Below are positions 14,632 to 23,470 of a DNA stretch of 64,000 nucleotides, in pieces (the first letter of the stretch is position 1; every line of letters begins with the position of its first letter). This DNA is from Mesorhizobium sp. CA14. Its GTDB lineage: Bacteria > Pseudomonadota > Alphaproteobacteria > Rhizobiales > Rhizobiaceae. Both the position numbers and the translations under genes were made by a program. The notes beneath the pieces were generated by a model. That model was not told where the DNA came from. It did not search any database and saw only the letters and a program-made list of their open reading frames with translations. The stretch spans positions 1-64,000 of the forward strand of contig NZ_JAIUHR010000021.1 in the NCBI RefSeq assembly GCF_020165195.1. Reading direction: 5' to 3'.

Positions 14632-17346
14632 ATGGAACCCAGCCTGGCTCGCTATATCTGGACGCACACCAAGAAGCAGCAGCTCTGGATATTGGTTATC
14701 GTCTTGCTTTCGATGATCCCGTATTTCATGTCCTTTGACCTGCCGAAGTTGATTGTCAACGGCCCGATCCAAGGTCGCGGCTTCGAGCAACCGGGCGCGA
14801 CCCAGCCATTCATGAGGCTACACTATAACCTGCCGTTCATCGGAGAGATCCAGTTCTTTCCTGGCTTTCAGCTCGACCGCACGACGACGCTGCTTGCCCT
14901 GAGCCTTGTGTTCCTCCTGCTGGTCATCATCAACGGCCTGTTCAAATTCTACATCAACACCTACAAGGGCCGCCTCGGCGAACGCATGCTGCGCCGTATC
15001 CGCTTCGACCTGGTCGATCGTGTGCTGCGGTTTCCGCCACGTTATTTCAAGCGCGTGAAATCGGCCGAGGTGGCAACCATGGTGAAGGACGAGGTGGAGC
15101 CGCTGGGCGGTTTCATCGGCGATGCTTTCCTGCAGCCGGTGCTGCTCGGCGGCCAGGCGGTGACGGCCATGCTGTTCATCGTGGTCCAGAACTTCTGGCT
15201 CGGAATGATCGCCGCCGTGATCGTCTTGATCCAGATCGTGCTGATCCCGCGAATGCGGCGGCGGCTGATCGTGCTCGGGCGCAAACGGCAGTTGACGGCG
15301 CGCGCGCTATCGGGCCGCGTCGGCGAAATTGTCGACGGCATCGGCGCGGTCCACGTCCATGACACGTCAAACTACGAGCGCGCCGACATAGCTGCCCGGC
15401 TCGGGCTCATCTTCAAGATCCGCTTCGATCTTTACCAATGGAAATTCATGGTGAAGTTCCTCAACAATTTTCTCGCGCAGATCACGCCCTTTCTGTTCTA
15501 CATGGTCGGCGGGTATCTGGTCATTCAGGGGCGGCTGGACGTCGGTCAGCTCGTGGCCGTGATCGGCGCCTACAAGGACCTGCCCGGACCGATGAAGGAA
15601 CTGATCGACTGGGATCAGGACCGGCAGGATGTCCAGGTCAAATACCAGCAGGTCGTCGAACAATTCACCGTCGAGGGTCTCATTGCGCCGCGAATCGGGG
15701 CACTGACGATCGACGATCCCGGTCCGATGACCAACCCCCTGTCGGCGATCGGTCTGTCCATGGCAGACGATGGCGGTGCAATGCTCCTCGACCGTATCTC
15801 TCTCCAGGTCAAGCCCGGTGAGACGGTGGCGCTGGTCAGCACCTCAACAGGTGGAGCGGAGGCGCTTGCAGAGGCCTTCGCGCGGCTGAACTGGCCGGAA
15901 AGCGGAAAGGTCGCTTCGGGTGCCGACGACCTGCTTGAACTCCCTGAAGCAGTGACCGGCCGGCGCATGTCCTATGCCTCGTCGGACGTTTTCCTGTTCC
16001 AGGCAAGCCTCCGCGACAATCTGCTCTACGGGTTGAAGCATGCGCCGCTGACATCGGTGACTTATGACGGTGCCGCGGCGGACCAGCACCGCTGGAACAT
16101 CCACGAGGCCCGCCGGTCGGGCAACCCGGACCTTGATATCCACAGCGACTGGATCGACTATGCTTCCGTCGGCGCTACCGGCCCGCACGACCTCTTTGAA
16201 GCCGTGCGCCAGGTGCTGGACGCGGTTCTTCTGTCGCGCGACATTCTGGATCTAGGCTTGCGTTCTTCGGCCGACCTCACGCGTCACACGGAGCTTGCTG
16301 GGCGGATCGTCGAACTGCGTGCGGCGCTGCGAACCCGGCTGGAACACGAAGGATTGAGCGGACTGGTGGTTCCTTTCAAACCGGGCGCCTACAATAAGGA
16401 AGCAACGATCGGCCAGAACCTGCTCTTCGGCGCTGCCGCCGGCCCGGAGCTGGCCGACAGGGCTCTGGCGGCAAATCCCTATTTTGCTTCCGTGCTGAGG
16501 CAAGCCGGCCTCGATCGCACGCTCTACGAAATGGGCTTGGAGATCGCCGAACAAGCGATCGAGCTGTTCGCCGACCTGCCGCCCGATCACCAGTTCTTCC
16601 AGCAGCTCGCCTTCATGAGCGCCGAGGAGATACCCGCCTACCAAACCTTGCTGCAACGGCTCAAGAACCGTCCCTACGAGACGGTCTCGGAGAACGACCG
16701 CGCCATGATCGTCACCCTGAGCTTTGCCTATATCGAGCCCCGGCATCGCTTCGGCCTGCTAGGCGACGAATTGATGAACAAAATCGTCGCTGCACGCAAC
16801 CGGTTCTATGAAGGCCTGCCTCCCGAGCTGCAAAATGCGGTCGAACGCTACGATCCTGCCAAATACATTGCCGCGGCTACGGTCATGGACAATGTCCTGT
16901 TCGGGCGTCTGGGTAGCAACCATCCCGACGCGCCGGACCGCATACGCTCCATCGTCTATGACATTCTTGATGAATTGGGGCTTTATGCCGAACTGCTGGA
17001 TGTCGGTTTGGACTTCAATGTCGGCGCCGGCGGCAGACGGCTGACCGCTGGGCAGCGACAGAAGCTCGATGTTGCCCGAGCCCTGCTCAAGCGGCCCGAT
17101 TTTCTCATTCTCAACCGGCCGCTGTCGGCGCTCGACCAGCGCGTACAGGAGAAGGTGCTGCGAAACGTGCTCGAGGAAGCCAGACGCGACGGCCGTTCGC
17201 CGGCAATTGTGTGGGTCGTGACGAATCCGGCAATGGCGATGATGTTCGATCGCGTTGTCGTCTTCGACTCGGGTCGTTTGGTGGAAGACGGAACACACGA
17301 GACGCTTTTGGCCGGCAGCGGTATGTTCAAGGAACTGCTGTCATAG
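14632..17346 (+). CDS. ABC-exporter-like protein with a degenerate ATPase domain and large insertion
   Basis: 904 residues. Residues ~15-350 form an exporter-type membrane domain (six predicted helices, with coupling region RIRFDLVDRVLRFPPRYF). The nucleotide-binding part starts near 375 but its catalytic motifs are lost: Walker A reads LVSTSTGGAE (~400-409) with no Lys; the signature is LTAGQ (804-808); Walker B is FLILNRPLSALD (824-835), so the Asp is Asn and the catalytic Glu is Arg; the H-loop His is Asn (865). The stretch between Q-loop (VFLFQASLRDN) and signature is ~340 residues, against ~60 normally. Within it the motif (S/T)xxxN(L/V)L(Y/F)G occurs three times (459, 592, 750). The frame is intact with normal codon use, so it is probably functional without canonical ATP hydrolysis. 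Confidence 0.88.
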   Translation: MEPSLARYIWTHTKKQQLWILVIVLLSMIPYFMSFDLPKLIVNGPIQGRGFEQPGATQPFMRLHYNLPFIGEIQFFPGFQLDRTTTLLALSLVFLLLVIINGLFKFYINTYKGRLGERMLRRIRFDLVDRVLRFPPRYFKRVKSAEVATMVKDEVEPLGGFIGDAFLQPVLLGGQAVTAMLFIVVQNFWLGMIAAVIVLIQIVLIPRMRRRLIVLGRKRQLTARALSGRVGEIVDGIGAVHVHDTSNYERADIAARLGLIFKIRFDLYQWKFMVKFLNNFLAQITPFLFYMVGGYLVIQGRLDVGQLVAVIGAYKDLPGPMKELIDWDQDRQDVQVKYQQVVEQFTVEGLIAPRIGALTIDDPGPMTNPLSAIGLSMADDGGAMLLDRISLQVKPGETVALVSTSTGGAEALAEAFARLNWPESGKVASGADDLLELPEAVTGRRMSYASSDVFLFQASLRDNLLYGLKHAPLTSVTYDGAAADQHRWNIHEARRSGNPDLDIHSDWIDYASVGATGPHDLFEAVRQVLDAVLLSRDILDLGLRSSADLTRHTELAGRIVELRAALRTRLEHEGLSGLVVPFKPGAYNKEATIGQNLLFGAAAGPELADRALAANPYFASVLRQAGLDRTLYEMGLEIAEQAIELFADLPPDHQFFQQLAFMSAEEIPAYQTLLQRLKNRPYETVSENDRAMIVTLSFAYIEPRHRFGLLGDELMNKIVAARNRFYEGLPPELQNAVERYDPAKYIAAATVMDNVLFGRLGSNHPDAPDRIRSIVYDILDELGLYAELLDVGLDFNVGAGGRRLTAGQRQKLDVARALLKRPDFLILNRPLSALDQRVQEKVLRNVLEEARRDGRSPAIVWVVTNPAMAMMFDRVVVFDSGRLVEDGTHETLLAGSGMFKELLS

Positions 17347-17440
17347 GAGCATTGGACATTCAGATGGGATCATTCCGCCGGTGGGACCTTGCTGCAAAGG
17401 TCAAGGGATTGGGCTTTCCGGCTGGTTGGGCTCGCCACCT

Positions 17441-17463
17441 CAAGTGGTTCGTATTGCCACTTG
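17441..17463. promoter_or_regulatory. Inverted repeat upstream of the cNMP-binding gene
   Basis: CAAGTGG at 17441-17447 and CCACTTG at 17457-17463 form a perfect 7-bp inverted repeat with a 9-nt spacer. It lies 73 bp before the start codon of the cyclic-nucleotide-binding gene and 95 bp after the ABC-like gene. It could be an operator for a dimeric regulator or a small hairpin; there is no following T-run, so a terminator is less likely. Confidence 0.4.
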
Positions 17464-17535
17464 GAACGGAATTGATTTCATCTGGGCGTCGGTTGTTCTA
17501 GTCTGGCAGACGTGAATTTTGGGAGGTTTGCGACA

Positions 17536-17985
17536 ATGCTGCTCAAGGATGAGGTTGGAATGCTGCAACGCGTTCCCTTGTTCTCCGGCATAGAGTCGGC
17601 AAAGCTCAAGCTGCTCGCGTTCACATCCGATCGCGTAAGCTATAGCGCCGGCGAGATCCTTTTCAGGCAGGGCGACGAGGGAGACGCCGCCTATGTCATC
17701 CTTTCAGGCAAGGCGGATATTCTGGTCGATTCCGACAGCGGAACGATAAAAGTTGCCGAACTGCCGCCAAATTCGATCGTTGGCGAGATCGCAATATTGT
17801 GCAACAGCTCCCGAACGGCCACCGTCAGAGCCGCAAGTCCGGTGGAAGCCCTGAGAATTCGCAAGGATCATTTCCTGAGGCTTATGAAGGAGTTCCCGGA
17901 AATGACCATCGAGATGGTGCGGGTCCTCGCCGATCGCCTGAGCCATACGACCGCGGATCTGATCGACGCACGGAGCGCCAAGTAA
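17536..17985 (+). CDS. Stand-alone cyclic nucleotide-binding domain protein
   Basis: 149 residues from ATG 17536, supported by a GGGAGG ribosome-binding site at 17521-17526; GTG 17512 would precede it. It is almost entirely one Crp-type cyclic nucleotide-binding domain: LFSGIESAKLKLLA, FRQGDEGDAAYVILSGKADI, and the phosphate-binding cassette GEIAILCNSSRTATVRA containing the conserved Gly-Glu and Arg. There is no DNA-binding domain, so it is not a transcription factor. With many cyclases in the window it should bind cAMP or a related nucleotide and act through a partner, possibly the neighbouring ABC-like or MBL-fold protein. The next gene starts 69 bp downstream on the same strand. Confidence 0.9.
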   Translation: MLLKDEVGMLQRVPLFSGIESAKLKLLAFTSDRVSYSAGEILFRQGDEGDAAYVILSGKADILVDSDSGTIKVAELPPNSIVGEIAILCNSSRTATVRAASPVEALRIRKDHFLRLMKEFPEMTIEMVRVLADRLSHTTADLIDARSAK

Positions 17986-18054
17986 GCAGTGACGCGCACT
18001 TAATCCCCGCCGTCGCTCTGGCTAGCATGGGCGGCTGGACCGCGAAGGAGCAGC

Positions 18055-18909
18055 ATGGAGGACGACGTTTTCCTGGTCAGGTTTTGGGGGGTGCGCGGCA
18101 GCATTTCGGTATCGGGGTCAGAATTCTCTCGCTATGGCGGCAACACGATCTGCATTGAGATGCGATGCGGCGATCATACGCTTCTGTTCGACGCCGGCTC
18201 TGGCCTGCGGCCCGCCGGCGGAGCGCTTCGGGCGTCGGGCGTGACCGATTTCGACCTGTTTTTCACCCATTGCCACTACGATCACATCATCGGCCTGCCG
18301 GCTTTTAAGCCGATCTATGACCGCAGCGTCAAAGTCAGGCTCTGGTCGGGGCATCTTGCAGGGCGCATGACGACCCGGCAGATGGTCGATGAATTCATGC
18401 GGCCGCCGTGGTTTCCGGTGACGCTCGATATCTGCAAGGCAAGCATCGACTGCCGCGATTTCGTGTCCGGGGACGTGCTTCGCCCGCGCGAAGGGGTGGT
18501 GGTCCGAACCGGCAGTCTTAACCACCCGGGCGGCTGCATAGGCTACCGGGTCGAATGGAGCGGCCGCGTTGTGGCGGTCATCACCGACACCGAGCACGAG
18601 CCGGGCAAGCTCGATCAGGCGGTGCTCGGCCTGATCGAAGATGCTGACCTCGTTATTTACGATTGCGCCTATACCGAGGAGGAAATGGAGCGGTACCGCG
18701 GCAACGGGCACTCGACATGGGAACAGGGCGTCAAGCTCTGCGAGGCGGCCGGTGCGCGGGAGCTTGCGATGATTCACCACGATCCGGCGCGCACCGACGA
18801 GCAACTAGACGTGATCGAGAAACTGGCCAAGGACAGGTTTGCCGGGGCTTTTGCCGCGCGGGACGGCCAGACGCTCGAGTTTCCAATCTTATCGCACAAA
18901 GCGCGCTGA
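18055..18909 (+). CDS. MBL-fold metallo-hydrolase
   Basis: 284 residues. The N-terminus RFWGVRGSISVSG and FSRYGGNTICIE are typical of a metallo-beta-lactamase-fold subgroup related to PhnP/RNase Z-like hydrolases. The metal site is intact: FFTHCHYDHIIG (HxHxDH), a later His in LNHPGGCIGYR, the bridging Asp in AVITDTEH and a final His in IHHDPA. Known family members include phosphodiesterases, so cleavage of a cyclic nucleotide or another phosphodiester is possible, but no substrate can be assigned. It follows the cNMP-binding gene in the same orientation, and the two probably work together. The downstream gene is convergent with a gap of only 1 bp. Confidence 0.88.
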   Translation: MEDDVFLVRFWGVRGSISVSGSEFSRYGGNTICIEMRCGDHTLLFDAGSGLRPAGGALRASGVTDFDLFFTHCHYDHIIGLPAFKPIYDRSVKVRLWSGHLAGRMTTRQMVDEFMRPPWFPVTLDICKASIDCRDFVSGDVLRPREGVVVRTGSLNHPGGCIGYRVEWSGRVVAVITDTEHEPGKLDQAVLGLIEDADLVIYDCAYTEEEMERYRGNGHSTWEQGVKLCEAAGARELAMIHHDPARTDEQLDVIEKLAKDRFAGAFAARDGQTLEFPILSHKAR

Positions 18910-18910
18910 G

Positions 18911-19675
18911 CTATTTTCCTTTGCTGGCGCCGCGCGCGATCAATGTCCCGATCGGAAGCCATGCGCAGGCTTCAGTCTGTGCGGTGACCGTGAACAGCCG
19001 TTCAAGGAAAAGCCAGGCCGATCCATCGTGTACGAGATGGTGGGTGAGCAGGCCGACCGGTTCGCCGCCGTCGAATGCGTGCCGCAATTGCGCGATGATG
19101 GTCTGAACCAGTATGCCGTGATCGCGGCAACCGCGCGTGCCATGCCAGTCCATGATGTCGACATTGCTGTTGATGACCGCCAGCGAAGCCGGCTTGGGCG
19201 GCCCATAGATCGACAACGCCGTAAAACCTATCGATCCAAGCTCGGATACCACGCCGGCGTCGATCCTGTTCCAGGGCGGCACAAGCATTGGAACGGCACG
19301 TGCGCCGTGCAGGCCGGTTATGCGCGACAGCCCGCGAGCCATATCATCGAGCACCGCCTCGCGTGGCCGATGCGGGCCGAGCTCCTGCTTTTTCTGGCCC
19401 TCCGGCGCATGATTTCGGTGCGCCCAGCCATGGATGGCGACTGTGGCATGCAGCGCCTCGTCAAGCCGGGTGACCAGCTTCCCATCAGTCAGGGCCGGAA
19501 TGACGGCTAGACTGACCGGAATTGTGAATTCATTGGTGAGGTCGAGCAGCCGACCGAGCGCAGGCGTCGGATCCACGGCGTCATCGTCGCGTAGCCAGAA
19601 CTCTGCCTTGCGGTCCGCCCGTTGCCAGCGCGCCAGTTCTTCCACCAAGGGTTGCCAGGTTTGATCCGATGTCAT
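18911..19675 (-). CDS. Polysaccharide deacetylase-like protein
   Basis: 254 residues, no signal peptide. Motifs fit a divergent NodB-fold (CE4) enzyme: FWLRDDDAVDP near residue 27 supplies the acidic pair, IHGWAHRNH supplies an HxxxH metal pair, and LVPPWNRID matches the RxPY-like motif region. Such enzymes remove N-acetyl groups from amino sugars. A cytoplasmic location is implied by lack of a leader, which is unusual for cell-wall deacetylases and would suit action on a lipid-linked or nucleotide-linked intermediate. It overlaps the upstream GT4 gene by 4 bp (19672-19675), so the two are translationally coupled. Confidence 0.8.
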   Translation of the reverse strand: MTSDQTWQPLVEELARWQRADRKAEFWLRDDDAVDPTPALGRLLDLTNEFTIPVSLAVIPALTDGKLVTRLDEALHATVAIHGWAHRNHAPEGQKKQELGPHRPREAVLDDMARGLSRITGLHGARAVPMLVPPWNRIDAGVVSELGSIGFTALSIYGPPKPASLAVINSNVDIMDWHGTRGCRDHGILVQTIIAQLRHAFDGGEPVGLLTHHLVHDGSAWLFLERLFTVTAQTEACAWLPIGTLIARGASKGK

Positions 19676-20760
19676 GAAACCGGGATCTTCGCGAGAAGTT
19701 CGGCCAGACGCGCTGCCGCGGCACCGAGGGAGCGTTCTTCGAGGACGAAACGTCTGGCTTCAGCGGCAATGATGGTTCTTTGGTCGTTACGGGCCAGAAG
19801 TCTTTCAATGGCTGAAGCGAACGCCGTCACATCGCCCGGGGGAGTGAGGAACCCGGTCAGGCCATCCCGCACGACCTCCGGCACGCCGGCGATGTCCTGA
19901 GCCACCACCGGAAGGCCGGCGGCCTGCGCTTCAAGATAGGCAACGCCATAGGCCTCGCCGAAGCCCGGCCAGACGTAAATTCCTCCGCTGTAGAGGACAT
20001 CCGGCACGGCGGCTGGCTCAATCGCGCCGAGCCATTCGATACGGCCGGCGGGCAAGCCGGCGAATTGCGTCTTGATCTCGTCACGGGCAGGCCCGTCCCC
20101 GACGACCGACATGGTCCAGGGCAGGTGACCGATCGAACCGAGCGCTTGCGCCAGCATGCGATAGCTTTCGAGTTTGTCGCCCGGGCGCATCATGGCGACG
20201 GTAACGAGGCGCGTCGGACAGCCCCGTGCCGGCGTTTCCCGGAATCCCGATGTATCGATGAAGGGCGAAAGCATGGCGAAAGTGGCGCCAGGTACCGCAT
20301 CCGCCAGTCCCTGGCGGTCCCTTTGCGTGAAGCAGATGTTCAGCGCCGCCTGTTCGACGGCTCGCGCCACCAACGCTTGCGTATCAGTCCACAAACCGGC
20401 GTTGCGCCGCCTCGAATAGGAGGCTTCCGCTGTAACATAGGGGACAGCAAAGGCCGCCGCCAGCTCGGGCCCGATCAGGTCGGGCGCCTTGTAATAGGGA
20501 TGATAAGTGAACCAGAGATCGGGCTTGCCGTCGCGATCCCAAAGCCTTGTCATCCGCGCTGCTTCCTCCCGGGCCTCGATCTTGAGCGCATCGAAACTTT
20601 TCGGCTCCGGTTCGCGTAGATAGAAGCGCAATTCAGATGCCAGTTCGACGCTATGCCCCATGCGTTGCAGCGCCTTAATCAGCGTCCGTGCCATCTGGCG
20701 ATCTCCGGAGGCAACGGGATCATTGGGCGACTTCAGCGGTGCGTAGAAGGCAATTCGCAT
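19672..20760 (-). CDS. GT4-family glycosyltransferase
   Basis: 362 residues, GT-B fold, no membrane helix. The N-terminus reads MRIAFYAPLKSPNDPVASGDRQ, with the Gly that contacts the donor. The C-terminal half holds VVGDGPARDEIK, then WPGFGEAYGVAYLEAQAAGLP with the conserved EX7E-type Glu residues, and GVPEVVRDGLTGFL. It transfers a sugar from a nucleotide donor to an unknown acceptor. Its stop overlaps the start of the deacetylase-like gene by 4 bp, suggesting one enzyme adds an N-acetylated sugar that the other deacetylates; that pairing is inference. It is divergent from the DUF3095 gene, 75 bp away. Confidence 0.92.
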   Translation of the reverse strand: MRIAFYAPLKSPNDPVASGDRQMARTLIKALQRMGHSVELASELRFYLREPEPKSFDALKIEAREEAARMTRLWDRDGKPDLWFTYHPYYKAPDLIGPELAAAFAVPYVTAEASYSRRRNAGLWTDTQALVARAVEQAALNICFTQRDRQGLADAVPGATFAMLSPFIDTSGFRETPARGCPTRLVTVAMMRPGDKLESYRMLAQALGSIGHLPWTMSVVGDGPARDEIKTQFAGLPAGRIEWLGAIEPAAVPDVLYSGGIYVWPGFGEAYGVAYLEAQAAGLPVVAQDIAGVPEVVRDGLTGFLTPPGDVTAFASAIERLLARNDQRTIIAAEARRFVLEERSLGAAAARLAELLAKIPVS

Positions 20761-20835
20761 CGCCGGACCCTATCATCGGAAAGCCGGCGCAAGTCAATTT
20801 CCAAGCATGATCGACTTCACCCTTCAAGCAGTGCA

Positions 20836-22014
20836 ATGTGCTATCTGATCCCGATGGAAACAGCTGCCGCGCCTCACCCGTTTGTCGCTTCCCTGCCGGT
20901 CTTCGCAAACTTCCAAAGCGTTGCCGATATCGACAATTATCGGCCTCTCCCGGATGACTGGGCGCTGGCCACCGCCGACATCGTCGGCTCGACCAAGGCG
21001 ATCGAGGCTGGGCGCTATAAAACCGTCAATATGGCCGGCGCCAGCGTCATTTCGGCGCTGCTCAATGCGCTGGGTCGGCAAGATTTTCCCTTTGTCTTCG
21101 GCGGCGACGGCGCGCTCGTGGCGTTTCCCGGCTCGGCGCTGGAGATCACCCGTAACGCGCTTGCCGCTGTCCAGAGATGGGTGGCGGACGAACTGGGCCT
21201 GGCCCTGCGTGCAGCAATCGTGCCGATAAGGGATATAAGAGCGCAAGGACTCGACGTTCGCGTGGCGAGGTTCCAGGCCTCCGAGGCGGTCTTCTATGCC
21301 ATGTTCGCCGGCGGTGGCGGCAGCTGGGCGGAAGCCGAGATGAAAGCGGGGCGCTACCGCATCGATCCCGCGCCGGCCGGCGCGCGGCCGGATCTGACCG
21401 GCCTCTCCTGTCGCTGGAACCCGATCGAAGCCCGGCATGGCGAAATCGTCTCGATCATAGCCATACCGCGGGCGTCGCGCGACTTACGCGGCTTTCAGTT
21501 GCTGGTTTCCGACATCATCACCCTTGCCGGCAGGCAGGAGCGCGGTGGCCACCCCGTACCGGCGGACGGGCCGGCCTACAGTTTGCTGCCCGCCGGGCTC
21601 GATATCGAGGCGCGGGCCACGGCGCCGGCTGGACGGCGATGGCTGACGAAGCTGTGGGTAGTGTTCCTCATGACGCTTACGGCTGTCACCGATAGATATG
21701 GCTGGACGATCGGCAGTTTCGACCCGAAGGTCTACAAACGCGACGTGGCGAGCAATTCGGATTTCCGGAAGTTCGACGACGGCTTAAAGATGACCATCGA
21801 CGTGGACGCGGACGTCTTGCAACGGATCGAGAACCGGCTGAAACAGGCGGAAGAGGAGGGCGTCTGCACCTATGGCCTGCACCGCCAGAAATCGGCCTTG
21901 ATGACATGCCTCGTCGCTTCGCCGCTCCAGCGCGATCACCTTCATTTCATAGATGGCGCGGCCGGCGGCTATGCGATGGCTGCCGCGAGCCTGAAGGCGA
22001 AGGCGCCGGTTTGA
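20836..22014 (+). CDS. DUF3095 protein with cyclase-like N-terminal half
   Basis: 392 residues from ATG 20836; ATG 20854 is also possible, and a longer frame from 20653 overlaps the divergent gene and is unlikely. The N-terminal half resembles a class III cyclase core: ATADIVGSTKAI (first metal Asp) and FPFVFGGDGALVAFPG (second metal Asp in place of IGD). The partner motifs with Asn/Arg that stabilise the transition state are not recognisable. The rest (including GRRWLTKLWVVFLMTL and a final CTYGLHRQKSALMTCLV) fits the length and pattern of the DUF3095 family. Its biochemical role is not established to my knowledge; it may bind or make a nucleotide. It is followed 31 bp later by the UDP-sugar dehydrogenase gene. 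Confidence 0.82.
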   Translation: MCYLIPMETAAAPHPFVASLPVFANFQSVADIDNYRPLPDDWALATADIVGSTKAIEAGRYKTVNMAGASVISALLNALGRQDFPFVFGGDGALVAFPGSALEITRNALAAVQRWVADELGLALRAAIVPIRDIRAQGLDVRVARFQASEAVFYAMFAGGGGSWAEAEMKAGRYRIDPAPAGARPDLTGLSCRWNPIEARHGEIVSIIAIPRASRDLRGFQLLVSDIITLAGRQERGGHPVPADGPAYSLLPAGLDIEARATAPAGRRWLTKLWVVFLMTLTAVTDRYGWTIGSFDPKVYKRDVASNSDFRKFDDGLKMTIDVDADVLQRIENRLKQAEEEGVCTYGLHRQKSALMTCLVASPLQRDHLHFIDGAAGGYAMAAASLKAKAPV

Positions 22015-22045
22015 TGACGGCTTGCGGAAACCGATCTTCCGCAAT

Positions 22046-23470
22046 ATGCCTCGGTCATGGTCCGTGGAGCCTAATGAGCCTCGCCATGGAACGGACAGCC
22101 TGTCCGAATTGACGGGAAGCAGATTTTTGGACGCCTCACGATCGATATACGACCATCTTCTAAACCGGATTTCGACGCGCGCCGCGCAAGTCGGCGTGAT
22201 CGGACTGGGCTATGTCGGATTGCCGCTGGCTGTTGCGGTCGCACGCGCCGGCTTCCCGGTTTCGGGCTTCGACATCGAAGCCCATAAGGTCGATAGCCTG
22301 AACAACGGCCAATCCTACATCGAGGCGGTGACCTCGACCACCCTTGCCGGCCAGGTGGCGAGCGGACGGTTCCGCGCCACTGCGGATTTTGCGGAACTGG
22401 CCGTCTGCGAGGTCATCATCATCTGCGTACCGACACCGCTGACAAAAAACCGTGAGCCGGATCTCTCCTTTGTAAGGACCACGGCAAGCACCATCGCCAA
22501 GCATATGCGTCCCGGCCAGCTCGTCGTGCTGGAATCGACCACCTATCCCGGCACCACGGACGACGTGATCAAGCCCATACTGGAAGAAACCGGCTTGCGG
22601 TCGAAGATAGACTTCTTCCTCGGCTTCTCGCCCGAACGCGAGGACCCCGGCAACCGCAGCTTTGAAGTCGCGACGATCCCTAAGGTCGTGGCAGGCGACG
22701 GGATTGAAGCGGCGACGCTCGTGCAGACTTTCTACCATGGCGTGGTCAAGACCGTCGTTCCGGTTTCCACCACCGCGACCGCCGAGGCGGTCAAACTGAC
22801 GGAAAACATCTTCCGCTCGGTCAACATCGCTCTCGTCAACGAGTTGAAGGTCGTGCTCGGTGCGATGGGCATCGACATCTGGGAAGTCATCGAGGCGGCA
22901 AAGAGCAAGCCCTTCGGCTACATGCCGTTCTATCCTGGCCCGGGGCTTGGCGGGCACTGCGTTCCGATAGATCCCTTCTACCTGACGTGGAAGGCGCGCG
23001 AATACGAACTGCCGACCCGCTTCATCGAGCTGGCGGCAGAGATCAACACGGCCATGCCGCGTCATGTGGTCGATGAATTGGCGAAGGCGCTGGACCGGCG
23101 CTGCGGCAAGGCGCTCAGCCGCTCGCGCATTCTCATCGTCGGGCTCGCCTATAAGAAGAATGTGCCCGATATCCGCGAAAGCCCTTCATTGCGGCTCATT
23201 GAACTCATCGAGGGTTGGGGCGGCAAGGCGGAATTCCACGATCCGCATGTCACCGAGATACCGACCACACGCGAGCATATGGCGATCAAGGGGCGCCGCT
23301 CGATCGAATTGACCGAGGCGACCCTGAAGGCTTTCGATGCTGTCGTCGTTGCAACCGACCACGACGCAATCGACTATCAGACGATCGCTGATCATGCTCC
23401 TTTGATCGTGGACACGCGCAATGTTTTTGGCCGCCTCGGGCTGGACCGGGAGACGGTGGTGAAGGCCTGA
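22046..23470 (+). CDS. UDP-N-acetylglucosamine 6-dehydrogenase-like nucleotide sugar dehydrogenase
   Basis: About 474 residues from ATG 22046. The start is uncertain: TTG codons at 22022, 22109 and 22127 are alternatives, and the family usually begins close to the NAD motif, favouring the later ones. NAD-binding VGVIGLGYVGLPLAVAVA lies near residue 50, a catalytic-loop Cys in GLGGHCVPIDPFYL near 301, and the C-terminal domain has GLAYKKNVPDIRESPSL. This family oxidises UDP-GlcNAc or similar nucleotide sugars to uronic acids with 2 NAD. The closest resemblance is to the WbpA/TviB group. It supplies a uronic acid donor for the neighbouring glycosyltransferases, consistent with an acidic envelope polysaccharide. 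Confidence 0.92.
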   Translation: MPRSWSVEPNEPRHGTDSLSELTGSRFLDASRSIYDHLLNRISTRAAQVGVIGLGYVGLPLAVAVARAGFPVSGFDIEAHKVDSLNNGQSYIEAVTSTTLAGQVASGRFRATADFAELAVCEVIIICVPTPLTKNREPDLSFVRTTASTIAKHMRPGQLVVLESTTYPGTTDDVIKPILEETGLRSKIDFFLGFSPEREDPGNRSFEVATIPKVVAGDGIEAATLVQTFYHGVVKTVVPVSTTATAEAVKLTENIFRSVNIALVNELKVVLGAMGIDIWEVIEAAKSKPFGYMPFYPGPGLGGHCVPIDPFYLTWKAREYELPTRFIELAAEINTAMPRHVVDELAKALDRRCGKALSRSRILIVGLAYKKNVPDIRESPSLRLIELIEGWGGKAEFHDPHVTEIPTTREHMAIKGRRSIELTEATLKAFDAVVVATDHDAIDYQTIADHAPLIVDTRNVFGRLGLDRETVVKA

